Assembly (NCBI GenBank): GCA_949128115.1
Contig: OX421965.1
Coordinates: 30,437,681 to 30,501,680, forward strand
Direction: 5' to 3'
Length of the DNA: 64,000 bases
DNA from: Anaspis maculata
Taxonomy: Eukaryota; Arthropoda; Insecta; Coleoptera; Scraptiidae
The notes under the pieces were generated by a model. It was not told where the DNA came from. It made no database searches and worked only from the letters and a program-made list of their open reading frames with translations. The stretch's first letter is position 1. Every line of letters starts with the position of its first letter. Of the stretch, positions 29,768 through 41,787 are shown piece by piece. The translations under genes were made by a program, and so were the position numbers.

Positions 29768-30889
29768 GTGAGGAGTTAGTCCTGAAAATAATTCGACCAC
29801 CTTTTTTTTTTGGATAGGTTGTAGGAGAACTCAGTCCAGGCGCTGTAGTCACTAATCAATGAATATTTTGTTTCCAACGCCAAGTCCTGCTGATGTCGTC
29901 ACTCCTTGCTTGCTGCCTTGCCGGCATTGATTTCTGCATCAATTTGCTCACTGACTGAGTGACTGCCGCAGACCCGCACACGTTGAAGCGACCTGCCGCT
30001 GCGGTAGAAAATCAAATCACGGTTTGACCGCCACCGTGGCCGCGCCGTCTATCCTGTCGCATAAGGACGTTGTATTTTCTTTCACCAAATAATGAGTTAT
30101 TGAATCCACTCATAAATCAACAGCAGAAACAAACCGAATTCGAATTGGATGCAAAATAGCGCAGTCGCTCGCGACATTCGCGTCACGGCAACTGCCAATT
30201 GAGTCAAAAATTTGCCAAAACACGTATTCGCGACGGCTGTGAGCCTAAAACTGCCAACCTGCCGCAAATAAATTAGTAGAGAGTGGTTCTCAAACCATCA
30301 ACAGAACCGTCAATATGGTGTTTATAGTCGCAACGCGTTTTTCGAAGCCAAACAAACCTGATGCCATATATCGTAAGAAACATATTGCTAACAGCATCTT
30401 TGATTTATGAAGCAGTATTATAGCTACAATTATCAATAGCACAAAGTTTTTTTTATGTGCAACTTGTAAAATTTCCGTAAGCCTTTTTGATAACTTCTGT
30501 TATTTCAACTGCCGTGGTAGCGCCCATAGGGCGTCATTTATTGTTCGGCCTGACTGCTATCAGCAGTCCATTTTACATACAGATTCATGATAGGTCAGTA
30601 GCGAAGGCGAAAAAAAACATACAGGGTGTCAAATTCAAAACTTACAGTTACCTGTAAGTCTGAAACAAAAGCAGATATCGAAAATCGCCCAAAACCGTTT
30701 CGACGGAATAGAGGGGGAACCATAATTGTGAAGTCAGTGACTCACTCCCACCCGGTGTCTGAGCCCCAGCCTCCTCCACTAATTTTTTTTTCAAATGGCG
30801 ACCCCTCCCCTACTCATAATACATCGTTGGAAAGCCTTTCAAAAATGCTCTCCAGTGGTAGTTATTATACCTGCACCGGCGCTGGAGGT

Positions 30890-31020
30890 CATGGTGAAGT
30901 TCAGATCAACCGTGTGCGCTTGACGGCCCCAGTGCTTGAATAAATCGACCGATCGTCAAGCATGAAAGCACCACATTGCGGCTCGATGAGTCCGACTGGT
31001 CTGAGAAGTGGTACAATGGA
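30890..31020 (+). repeat. Second copy of the 5S-like element's 3' part
   Basis: The stretch GTGTGCGCTTGACGGCCCC ... CACCACATTGCGGCTCGATG ... CTGGTCTGAGAAG aligns with 25640-25740 (GTGCGCTTGTCGGCCCC ... CACCACATTGTAGCTCGGTG ... CTGGTTTGGGTAG). The 5S-like head is missing here, so the copy is 5'-truncated or the body belongs to an independent repeat. Confidence 0.55.
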
Positions 31021-31105
31021 CCCAAGAGCGAGGCCTACGTGCCAAGTTCCATCAACTCTTTATCATTAAATCCAGAATCCAAAAGTGTTTCAAGTCCATT
31101 TCTAT

Positions 31106-31215
31106 AGGCTATCTGATTTCTACATGATTTGAGCGAGCTGTGTTTCTGGTCGCCAAAAGCCGATCGCGGCCTGAATCGCAGCCCACTAGAATCATGTAAA
31201 AATCAGACAGCCTAT
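31106..31215. mobile_element. Small palindromic MITE
   Basis: ATAGGCTATCTGATTTCTAC and ATGATT at the left are mirrored by AATCAT and GTAAAAATCAGACAGCCTAT at the right, with a GATCGCGGCC core. The length is about 110 bp. Confidence 0.6.
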
Positions 31216-31724
31216 GCTTACGAATGTTTTGAAATTACATACTTATAGAGCTATAAGTAGATACCTAAATACCTTTTTAGCTCCCGACTCCGGACCCCTA
31301 TTCTGCGACAGAACATATAGGCGATTGACCTTATTGGGGAAAATGGCCCATTCGTGTAGGAACATTTTTAGGGAATCAATTGCTTCAAGAGGTCTAAGTT
31401 GCCGTCAGACGTTAGCTGTTACGTCAGTTGAAGACACGTCAAAACTGTCACTTTGCTGTCTTGTCAATGCACTGCCGCAAATTTTTTGTTCCTATGAACC
31501 CTTGGGACCCCGCAGGCTCTTTATTGGGCACTACATCGATGACCAGCGTCGTCGTAGAGCTTTCTTTGCATCATGCCTAGCTTTCACCCAAGGAACAGCA
31601 ACACCGATTGTCATCTCCGGGCGGACCGAGTCTCCGCACACACCAACTGTTGGCACGCCAGATTTGCCAGCAGATCTGGCAAAGAAAGATTTTCGGCTTG
31701 GACCTCACCTGGAGATCCGCATCC

Positions 31725-33574
31725 TACAGGGTGTTTGCAAACTTGGAGTAGAAAATTGAACCGCAGTTGGGGAAGTGTCCCAAAAGTGCCAGAAAAATGT
31801 TTTTTTTTTAAATAATTTTAATTTTTGGAAATATGGGGGGTCAAGAGTTAAAAGGTGGTCCTACAACTCCTTCTATTATCGTTATTTTAAAATTTTTTAT
31901 GAAAAATCCATCAGACCAAAAAGCTAATTTTTGAAACTTTTGAATGTGTTTTGTAATTTTATTTGGCGTACACATGGACCTGTATTTAAAATGGACTGCT
32001 GATCACCCTACCCGACCAAACAACAAATGACGCCACAGGGGCGCTACCATTATCGTTATCATAACAGAAGTTCTCAAAAGATTATAGAAAATCTGCAACT
32101 TGCATCGGCACATTTTGTACTATAAATATTTATGGATATAATATTATTTTATAATAACTGATTCAATTTACAATAATATGTTTTTTACTTCGAAAGTAGC
32201 CATCAGGTTTATTTCGTTTCGAAGAACTCATTGCAAGTTCGCAAATTGAAACAGTCATGAAGTTTGAGAGTCACTGTCTTTCGAATTTATCGAAGGTTGC
32301 TTCAAAACTTCAAAATCAACGCAGTTGCGATCAGGGATCACGGTTGCGATTTATCAGTTTTGCACCAGAAAGCGTGATCCAAGGAGGGCGTGATCCCTGC
32401 ACCAGAAACGTCATTTTGACAGTTTCGTTTTTTTCAACGTGGGAAGTTTCCGGATTTGTGGTGTCGAATTCGAATTTGGTGTGTTTTATAACTCCCTAAT
32501 CCGTTTAATAAGAATATTCTGTGGATTTCATTACTTATTATCAGTAGTTCTGCGAAAGAAAATGCACGGTATAGAAGGGGCGCAAGCACTGTGATTTCGG
32601 CAGCACAAACCACAGCTAGGTACTTCCTACTGGACCACACAGCTCGGGCCTTGAGAGTGTTTTCTTTTCACAAGTAAGATTGCCGTCAATCAATTATTGA
32701 ATGAAATTCTACTATTTCGTTACAGAATGCAGAAAAACACAAACAACGGCCAGCCATTGGGGAACATAAACAAAAAAGCCAAACGGCCTAGTGCCCAACA
32801 GCACACCGTGTATTCAACACACTTCAGTTAACAATTTTAGACACGGAACATCGTCCCTTCTATTGAATTACCGGAACCTATGAACACATGTACGTACAAA
32901 ACGCTGCAAGCGACCGAAAGAAAACGGCTATGCCTCTCAAGCAAATTTGAAAATGTCACTTTGACACCTAACCTAAACTTTATACTGCGATGTCATGTCG
33001 CCATCAGAGAAAAGTCATCGTAGCAGAACGGTCAATATTAATTGTGGAAAATGAAAGTCCCTAGGGATAACGATAATGTCGGCATTCTACTGGAGTCATA
33101 GCGATATACGGTATTATAAGTCCAGTTTAAGTACAGGTCCATGGGCGTACAGGATAAGTCATGAATCGTAAAAATCTATTTTCCTTCTAAAATGCCCGTG
33201 AAAGGTTCTAGAGGTTATAGAACCGATGTAGAGCAACAAATGACACAAATAGTTCCCATGTGAAATTTTCTGCATGCATTCTTGAAGAAAGCTGGATTTT
33301 CAAGATTTTTACGACTTATCCTGCATAGTAAATAAGATTACAAAACACATCCAAAGGTTAAAAAACATTGCTTTTTGGTCTTTTAAAAAGAATTTACTAA
33401 AATATTCCAAAATAACGAACATAGAGGGGGTCGAAGGACTACCTCTTGACCCTCCATATTTTCAAAAACAAAAACCTCATACTTTTTTCAACGTTTTTCT
33501 CATACTTTTGAAGCATTCGTGTGACTGCGGTTCAGTTTTCTACCTTCTACCCCAAGTTTGCAAACACAACCTGT
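31725..33574. repeat. Foldback element with TACAGGGTGTTTGC ends, about 1.85 kb
   Basis: TACAGGGTGTTTGCAAACTT at the left is mirrored by AAGTTTGCAAACACAACCTG at the right. The arms pair through GAACCGCAG, ATATGGNGGGTCAAGAG, GACCAAAAAGC and a GTGTTTTGTAAT word, then GTACNCATGGACCTGTA. The right arm is about 200 bp longer than the left because of an insertion or loss (about 33165-33330). The left arm overlaps the outer repeat ending at 32130, so the two structures are nested. The centre (32150-33050) is ordinary AT-rich DNA. Confidence 0.7.
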
Positions 33575-33789
33575 ATATTCTACAGTTCGCTAGGTACCTT
33601 TGTAATTTGGACGCAAACGTTTGTTGTGTCCCCATTGTTAAGATCCAGGTTTAGGATCGCTTTGTGACCCATTATTGGGGATTGGAGGATCAATCAGCAG
33701 GTACTAAATGGCAGGGGCAGAAGCTACTGGCAAATCAGCATACGGCAGGCGGTGTCAGGCCAGGCCTACTGAGTAATTTTGATATAAAC

Positions 33790-34417
33790 ACTTGACCCTT
33801 GGCCTACTTGGCCCGAACGCACGTTACGCCACTGGTGAGTGCGACGGAACAACCGCGGCCCGGCCTCTCCCGCTGCCCCTCCGCGCGTCTCTGCGCCCCC
33901 ACGTCGCCCCCTCGCCCGTGCGTTCCCCGGCCCAAGTTGGCGGGAAGGACGCGGCGCGAAACGCGACGGGCGGGGCCTAGCCGCCAGCTGGCAGACGACC
34001 GATGCGCCCCGGCCTGCGATGCCTCCGCGTCGTAAATAGTGCCGGGATGTAAGTGCCGTTTAGGCGCATTTTGCGACCGATTTTCGTCGGATTTTCGCCG
34101 GATCCTTTTCGGTCGCACGAAAATTCAACGCACCGAGGGAAAGCCGCAGGAAAATCGGCCGCGGCAAGGGGGGGTCAGCGGCCGCGGCGCGGCGTAGGAA
34201 TACAACATTGGCGTCAACCCGGCCTCAGCTGTTTCCCGCCAAACGCCGCGCCACAGAAAACCGCTGTGAGGCGTAGCGTATGTTTGGCGTCCCGCGCGAT
34301 TCCGTACTTGTAGTATACTATCAAGGTACAAAACAATCGGTGTGTGATTCGATTTGAGGTTGATTTACGTAAACAGAAACAAGCTGACAGTTGATTTCGT
34401 TCGTCCGGGAAGATATT
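33790..34417 (+). promoter_or_regulatory. CpG-rich promoter and 5' UTR region of crp
   Basis: From about 33830 to 34270 the DNA is strikingly GC- and CpG-rich (CGCCCC, GGCCGCGGCG and GCGGCGCGG words), unlike the AT-rich flanks. The crp start codon follows 150 bp later. Many overlapping frames on both strands here are composition shadows. The transcription start cannot be placed from sequence alone, and no clear TATA box is visible. Confidence 0.6.
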
Positions 34418-34503
34418 ATGACCGCCTATGTCGACGAGGAGCGAGTAGTGTACGAGGCCAGCAACGAGGACAGGAAGGACGACGTCTTGGGCAACATTTC
34501 CAG
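34418..34503 (+). CDS. crp: cropped (crp, TFAP4-like bHLH factor), exon 1
   Basis: ATG at 34418 opens MTAYVDEERVVYEASNEDRK and then DDVLGNIS, ending at the consensus donor AG|GTGAGT in phase 2. An in-frame TGA at 34385 shows that no earlier start is possible in this exon. The assignment rests on exon 2, which joins exactly in frame (AG + T giving Ser, then RINKGGEPP) into the bHLH domain. The exon sits at the edge of a CpG-rich promoter region. The short acidic N-terminus is not itself diagnostic, so direct splicing to 55990 is inferred from phase and strand. An additional exon in the 21.5 kb intron is possible. Confidence 0.75.
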
Positions 34504-36290
34504 GTGAGTGTCGGACCGAAAAGGGCCGCGCTTTTACCGCCGAGTACCAAAGTTGCGTTTTGCCGCGCCGTTGACACATGATTCTGACGTTTGATCTCGC
34601 ACCGGCCAACTTGATGTGTGAGTTGATGTGCGTTCGTTCGTGGAACGACCTGCCGGGAACAGTTTTGCAACAAACTGTTATCGCGAAAATACCTAATTTG
34701 GCCGTTCTTATCGTTTGGATACGACGAATGCGAGCCAGCCAAGGGACGGCAGAACGCACAATGGCATGCCGGCTAGTCAGCTGCTAGCTTTTTGCTGTAA
34801 AACACGGCAGTTACTTGGTATTATTTAGTTGCCAGTGTCATGCCGCGATCGTCGATTGTTTCCATTCAATGCACCTTGCGTCAAAATGCACCCCTCAGGT
34901 TAACACGCTTGATTTATGCAGCGTTTTTATTTGAATTTGATTTTGATTCGATTGGGACTGACGATCCGGGCAGATCCGGGCGTCCGCATTGAAGAAGCGA
35001 ATATATATTTTGACCATTTTCATGTAGGTACTTGGTACTTCATAAGTACCATAAACAATTCATTGTTGATAATCAGTGTTCGGTTCATCAGAAAAAAAAT
35101 GTCTAGCATTTAGTATTAGTTGTCAGTTGTCACGGAGCATAGCAATTTTGTTGCACCAGCCAAAATTAAAAAATCATCTACCGTGAGAAACAAAAAAAAA
35201 ATCATTTGCCATTAATTTTTTTACTGTCAATATATTCGGTCATCCAGCCAGTCCAGTCGCTCCAGTTGATGAAAACTGTATTTCCAAAGCCACCTGATTA
35301 TGAATTTTGTGAATCACAATCACACGGTACTTTTGTTAACGTCGAGGTTACCGTACAGCTACTGGCTACTGTCAATTTTTTTCGTTGCAATGCAATGCTC
35401 GCTTCAGTAATAATTGTAAGTAGGTACCTAGTATTGGTAGTACCGATTAGGTATATCGAGCGTTCAAGCAAAGTATTTTTCCTCAAGAAGCTTCTGGAAA
35501 TGGAAACGTAGGACTTGGATAGATTCAAGTAGGTATGTTGTGGTGTGGTGTAAGTGGTGTGACAGTGACGTTGAAAATAAAAACTCATCACAAAGTCAAA
35601 GACCTATGTTTTTATTAGCTCACCTACTTTGAGAGGAAATTTATTTGTAGGTACCTACCTATACGCTCGATGCTATGCTTGATACCTCCCCTCCAAATAA
35701 ATTCATTTTCCAAAAAAAGTTTGCATATACCTAGGTCAGTTCTATTGTGTTTGCTTTGGTACCTACCTAAAAAAATATAATCAAATTCCGTGCTCTTAAC
35801 CGTACCTGTCTATCGATGTGGGTAAAACAGCTGTTTTATAAATCTGATCAAATCTATACCTGCCATCTCAGGCAGTACAACTCGCCTTAGTTTGTCGCGC
35901 TTTTTACGTTTTATTCCAGAAGGCATAGTAGTCTAGTAGGTGCAATGGTAATCGAACGAAAGAAAAATACAAAACTTTCAATACTCCGATTAAATCATAC
36001 AAAATGTTGCCGTATTTTTTAACCATCTCATCTCAAGAAAGCATACCTACCATAGCTTTTTTATTTTTATTGAAGGTAGAGGAGATAATTCAATGGGCAT
36101 CTACCGGCTTGAATCAATTTCACGGCATTTTTCATCAGAGGAAGCTATGAAAGTTGACATTTGTGTTGGAAATAATGAGTTTGGCGAGTCAAATGGAGTA
36201 GGTACGAACATTGCAGCTCATCATGAAACGTTCACAAATTGTTGCGTGTGATGTTAAACTGGACTTGACTTACCAAAGTCATTATACAGG
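34504..36290 (+). other. crp intron 1, 5' part
   Basis: This is the start of a 21.5 kb intron. It becomes AT-rich with several GTAGGTACCTA-type words (35420-35650, 35760), a low-complexity motif that recurs throughout the window. No exon is recognised. Confidence 0.4.
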
Positions 36291-36740
36291 GGGTTAATAC
36301 TTTTTTGTCAATATTTTAGGAGATGGTAGAGCATCCAAAAATAAGTGGACTTTTTCGAAAAAATAATATCGGAAACGCGAGCGGAAACGCAATAAATCTC
36401 CAAATTTAATCACTGAATTTTGACCAAATTTGATACACAAAATTAGTTGATGCATGCTTACAAGCTGGTCATATCGACTTTTGTCACATTTTTGTAAAAT
36501 TTGTATTTTTTATTTTTTTGTTGAATTAAAAAAAAATCAATTTTTTGGCAAAAGTACTCGTTTTTCGATGTTCTACTATGCGATCCAAACCATTCCGAAT
36601 TTGGGTAGCCTGTGACATGGTCAAATTCCGGAATGTGAAGCTGCTTTTCGCCGGGGCACAGCCTATACCCTAATATTTTACAAAAATGAAAAAATACAAA
36701 AATACAAAAATGTCAGTTTCCATAACTCAATGAAAAATGT
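36291..36740. repeat. Foldback-type fragment related to 59847-60184
   Basis: After TATACAGGGGGTTAATAC comes TCAATATTTTAGGAGATGGTAGAGCATC, then CAAGCTGGTCATATCGACTTT. The same words occur in the element at 59.8-60.2 kb. There is no clear opposite arm here. The fragment directly abuts the 1.59 kb palindrome. Confidence 0.5.
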
Positions 36741-36770
36741 CGGATTTTTATTTTATATTTTTATACCTAT

Positions 36771-38360
36771 AGCCCAGGCGCCAGGGAAAACAATAAGGAA
36801 ATAATTGTTTCCTGGCTGGAAACTAGCTTAAAACGATCTGTGTAGCTTAGATTTTAACATACTAGTTTCCCCCCTTTCGGAAATGTCGGCGTCATGTCGC
36901 CATCATCAACAAGAAGTGCACCAGCGTGGTTTTTGCCGAATATCTAAATTTTGGGTCATCTGACAGCAAAAGATGTAAGGAGTCATTTTGAAGCCTATGA
37001 AATTCCCTACAGTTTGGTTTTTCAATCAATTATTTGCGACCTATGGTCTTTGAGATAGAGCTTCTGGAAGCGAGAGTCATTGTCGTGAAAGCTCCATGGC
37101 CACTTGACTCGAAAAACTAAAATGTCGATGTGACAAAAGAAAATTCGAAATGAGATTACTCGAGAATTCTTCATGCTATAGTTGCGGTGATGGTCTTGAA
37201 CTCTTTCTCTTGAACCGTAGATTACGAATATTGGAAAGTCAAAAACGTCACATTGTACATATACAGGGTGTACTACGGGAATCAAATCAGAACAGAGAAA
37301 TTTGACATATTTCTTCAATTTAGCCTATGCGAAACTCTAAGCACTTATCACGAGTCCAATATCAATATGCATTGCTCTGTAAGCTTCACTTGATACACTT
37401 AAGAAGTGGTCAGCTCACAGCCTTCCTGTAAAATGTTTTGAAGGCCCTCTGAAATCATCAAAATTTACAGTAGCAAGAAATGTATGTAACAGTATATTAT
37501 ATACCAAGGAACCAAAGTGAATTTTTGATCTCTTGGGTGTAGTTTGTTGCTCAAGGGCCCTTTGGGTCCAAATCCTCAAATTAAAAATTCACTTTTGTCC
37601 CTTGGTATATAATATACTGTTATATACATTCCTTGGTACTGTAAATTTTAAATATTTTGATGATTTTAGAGGGCCTTCAAAACATTTAACAGTAAAGCTG
37701 TGAGCTGACCACTTTTTTAGTGTATTTAAGTGAAGTTCATAGAGCAAATCCATATTGATATTGGACTCGTGTTAGGTGCTTAGAGTGTCGCATATAGGCT
37801 ATATCGAAGAAATATGTAAAATTTCTCTGATCTGATTTGACTCCCTCAGTACACCCTGTATATGTACAATGTGACGTTTTTGACTTTTCTATATTCGTAA
37901 TCAACGATTCAAGAGAAAGAGTTTAAGACTATCACCGCAACTATAGCATGAAGGATTCTCGAGAAATCTCATTTTGAAATTTTTTTGTCGCATCGACATT
38001 TTAGTTTTTCGAGTCAGGTGGCCATGGAGCTTTTACGACAATGCCTCTCGCTTCCAGAAGCTCTATCTCAAAAACCATAGGTCGCAGCAAGGTCATCTAA
38101 AAACTATTCCGTAGGGAATTTCATTGGTTTCAAAATGACTTCTTACATCTTTTGCTGTCAAATGGCCCACAATCAAGATATTCGGCAAAAACCACGCTGG
38201 TGCACTTCTTGTTGATGATGGCGACATGACGCCGACATTTCCGGAAGGGGGGAAACTAGTATGTCAAAATAAAAGCCACACAGATCGTTTTAAGCTAGTT
38301 TCCAGCCAGGAAACAATTATTTCCTTATTGAGCTGATTTTTGCTCCCTGGCGCCTGGGCT
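36771..38360. repeat. 1.59 kb near-perfect palindrome in crp intron 1
   Basis: AGCCCAGGCGCCAGGGA at the left is mirrored by TCCCTGGCGCCTGGGCT at the right. The arms are about 770 bp with a small loop near 37565. Matching pairs run throughout: TTTCCTGGCTGGAAACTAGC / GCTAGTTTCCAGCCAGGAAA, CACCAGCGTGGTTTTTGCCG / CGGCAAAAACCACGCTGGTG, and TATACAGGGTGTACT / AGTACACCCTGTATA. The flanks are compatible with a TA duplication, but this is weak. It carries no gene. Transcribed within the crp pre-mRNA it would fold into a dsRNA hairpin of several hundred base pairs. Confidence 0.88.
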
Positions 38361-41300
38361 ACTAGCAAATTTCATATAAACGGCGTAGCTCGCTAAATAC
38401 AGCGGTCTGATTGGTTGATGAAGCTTGTTGCGTTGCGTTGCCATGGTGATCAGAAGTCAAACTTTTCGGCGGTAAGTAATTACTCCAGACTTTCATCTTC
38501 CATCAAATAACATAAACAAAATAAGCAACATTTTATCTTTATTCGGATATGGAATTATTGTCGTAGGTCTTCTCGCTTTCAACAGAGATAGGCTTTCGTG
38601 TTTAATTTGAAAAAATCTGTTGGATGAATATTTTCAATACTTTCGGGTGCTTGTCATCGAGATCTCGTATAGGTACTACATGGCATCGTTTATGCAGGCT
38701 GCAGAATCGCTGTTGGATTACATAATTTTGCACGGCGTTCAGCGTCCATGAAATGCACCAACAACAAAGAAATTCCTGATATCTCCGCGACTGTGAACAT
38801 TCCTGAAATACCCGGGGATTGGAATTTTATACAATACTCTTCCAGCCTGTTTTCTTCCTAAATCGATTTTTTTCATTGCCCATCACATTCGACACTAGTT
38901 TTCTGTTGACAGCTCAAATTGAGGAAATGTCACTTTTGATATTTATTGTACTGACGCAAAACGAAGAGTTGTGAAGGCACCATTGACGTTTCTCTGAGGT
39001 TGAAGTTTACGACATTTTCGACAATTTATAAAACAAAACGGGATTCCATGTCGCTTTCTTGAGATAACGCAAAGATTTCGAGGTCACTCCTCCAGCGCTT
39101 TTGGTCCTCATCCAAATTTCTTCTGCTCCTGAGCGCCGCTACAGAAGAATGTAATAAACCCTCGAGTAAACCAATGAAATGTCACATTTGAATGCAGGGG
39201 CGCGAATGGCATATTGACGATCTTCTATGGGTTTGCAACACTATGAAGTCATTTTAATTAATTAATTATTTACTTGCCAGATATGCCAGGTTACTTGAAA
39301 ATGCATTTGTTTTCGAAAGGGAAGTTTACAGGCAAACAAACAAGCAGCAACAGTGGGAGTGTGTTTGGTCGATGAAAGTATAAGGTCACGGGAAACCCAG
39401 GAGCATCATTCAACAAACGCTCGACAGTAGCGATTTTTGTCTTCCATCAGTGTTACTTACATTGACCACCGCCCATGCTCGCTTAAAACACTACACTCGG
39501 AAACGTTGCTCGAAGGCATCCCCAACTTGAACCACTACAAACACTGCTGCTATTTCACCAAACAGGACGATAACCCAACGACAGTGTCAAAACCTACTGG
39601 TAAAACCTTCTTTCACTCGTTGTTCCAACTTTTAAACAAAGCATAAAATGCTTTCCATTGTCGACAATCTCATCCCCATCGACATTCATCGCAAGCTGCT
39701 CGAACGAATGACTTTCAACAGATTTGAGACGTCAATAAAAATATCGTCAAACAAAAACATGCAAAATTTAGAATCGACGTTTTTACAGAATTGGCGGTGC
39801 AAACTGTAACATAAACAAGCCAAAAGTTAATAACAGGAACCCACAAACATGTCAATAAAAAACCACATGTGACTTGGCTGTTGTCGGGTTGGCGTGCCAA
39901 AAAATTGCCGCCAGAGGTGGTGAAGGACACCGTTGCGGTTGCGGGAAGAACGGTGGCAGTGGCACATGAATGTCTTCTCATAAAATCTGAAGCTGGCATG
40001 AAACAGAATCTCTAAGTCAGTCCAGGAGCACCGTGGACGTTACTCTGAACAAAACAGCGAGAACCACAGCAGAAGTGGAAAGTGGTTGCCCAATTCACTG
40101 GGATTGCGTAGGTGTTTTCTAGATGGCGAGATAACTTTGGAAACGATGTCGTAGCCCCCACAACGGAACATATGATCGCGATAGAGCGTGATCTCAACCA
40201 AACAGCTGACGAATTGAATCTCTCTCTATGTGTGTGTGTTGGTGAGTGCGGGATAATTACAGATCCGTGATTCATAGAGAAGTGAGGAGAGCCAAGGCGA
40301 TGGCGCCGCCACCACGCCCCGTCAAAGGCCTCTTTCGGATTGAAACCATTCTACCCATTTGCCTTGCGGTTGTGTACGGTGTGTCTCATAACGGATATTT
40401 TCGACGGTTCTTCGAGAAAGCAAGACCGACAGCAACAAGAGCGTAAATGAACTAACTGTTGCTGCTGCCGGCCGTGCCGTGCCTCGGTCACCCCCAGAGA
40501 GAGAGGTTCAAGTTTGTTTCGAGAAACGCCGGCCGGGAGTTAGTAGTAGACTAGCATTTGTCGTCCGCGTGGTCGATTTCCCGCCGCCCATGCCCGTTGT
40601 TTGCTTACGTAAAGTGGAGAAATCTGGCCAGGTTAGTGACACTGTACGCCATCGGTGGATATGCTGGTGTGTATGTACGTACTGAGCCAGACCGCAATTG
40701 CGGAGGCCAATGATTATTGTTCGGTATGCAGGCCGGCTAGCCTAGCTATATGGCATGGCATGGTCGTCGGCGGGAGAGGAAGTTGCGTATTATTAACGTA
40801 TTTCATTCATGATGTGATGTGAAATCGAGTCCGAGTGTAGGTAGGTATAATATCGGTATCGGAAACTTGTGGGCCGCCGCGCGACAGTTTGCTGCTCTTT
40901 TAATTAAACGTGTGGGAGGACACCACACACACAATCGATAACGCGGCATGTTGATTTACTTGACAATCAGTTGTTTTCTATCTATCTGATCTCATTCGTG
41001 ATTCAAATTACAATTTGGGGGGCTACTACTCGTCGCTTATCAGCTCTCTCAGGAACGGCGATAAGAGGTCATCTGTGTTCTGGTACAGCTGTACTGTTTA
41101 CTGTAATCATCTCGGTAACTCAGCAGAAATAGTGGCTTGAGAATGTGTCTCGAGGTTCACTCTCACATGGGCTTTTTTTTTGCCGCAGCATCTGCGATCA
41201 TGCTCGTTTTTTGGCGTTCAAGATGAGAAATCACCATCTTCCTGTCGCGTGCCACTGTTGGTATCTCTGTCTTCGGCACCAAGGTCAAGGCTTCTGTATT

Positions 41301-41787
41301 CTGGTCGCCACCTGCCTTTCGTACGTCGCGTCGTCCAAAAGTTTTACTTGACCGTGTTGAAGCACCTGATCGGAGTACCAAAATTGAATTCGGGCGTGTG
41401 ACACTCCAGAATTAAACTAGAAGTGTGGGCACAGATGCAAGGATGACATGCATCCGACGAGTTGCAAAGGGCTGGCTCACTTGTACGTAGATATGGCAAG
41501 AAAGTCGAAAGGTGCAGACGTCTCCTCCAAGCTCAGGGCGATTTACACAGGGTTGTATTAATTGCGAGGAAAATGGCATCGAGCATTGCTTCAAGATAAG
41601 ACAGCTCACTGTAGGACTTTGAAATATGAGAGGAAGAGTGAGTCGTCATGAAGACTACCAAAGGGAGCCGTTCTAGAAAATACTTCAACTGAAGAACGGT
41701 AACGAAAGCCTTCTGAATGCAATGGGACTGAATAAACTATTGGCACTGATAATGCTTAGAAATGCGGAAAAGACCAGAATGACCCTA
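38361..41787 (+). other. crp intron 1, unassigned stretch
   Basis: No recognised exon or element is present. A 53-codon frame at 39646 (MLSIVDNLIPIDIHRKLLER) has gene-like codons but no visible splice partner or family. 40290-40640 is GC-richer. Regulatory elements of crp are plausible but unproven. Confidence 0.3.

Larger units (their letters stand above)
30430..32130. repeat. Outer inverted repeat of a composite element
   Basis: About 150-170 bp at each end are mirrored: ATAACTTCTGTTAT ... GGTAGCGCCC ... GGGCGTCATTTATTG ... CAGCAGTCCATTTTA on the left against TAAAATGGACTGCTG ... CAAATGACGCCAC ... GGGGCGCTACC ... ATAACAGAAGTTCT on the right. Other repeats lie between them, including a CAGGGTGTC end at 30624, the 5S-element-like piece and a small MITE. 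Confidence 0.6.

Noticed and set aside
33804..34118. Several overlapping Arg/Pro/Ala-rich frames on both strands
   Set aside because: All are by-products of the CpG-rich promoter sequence upstream of crp.
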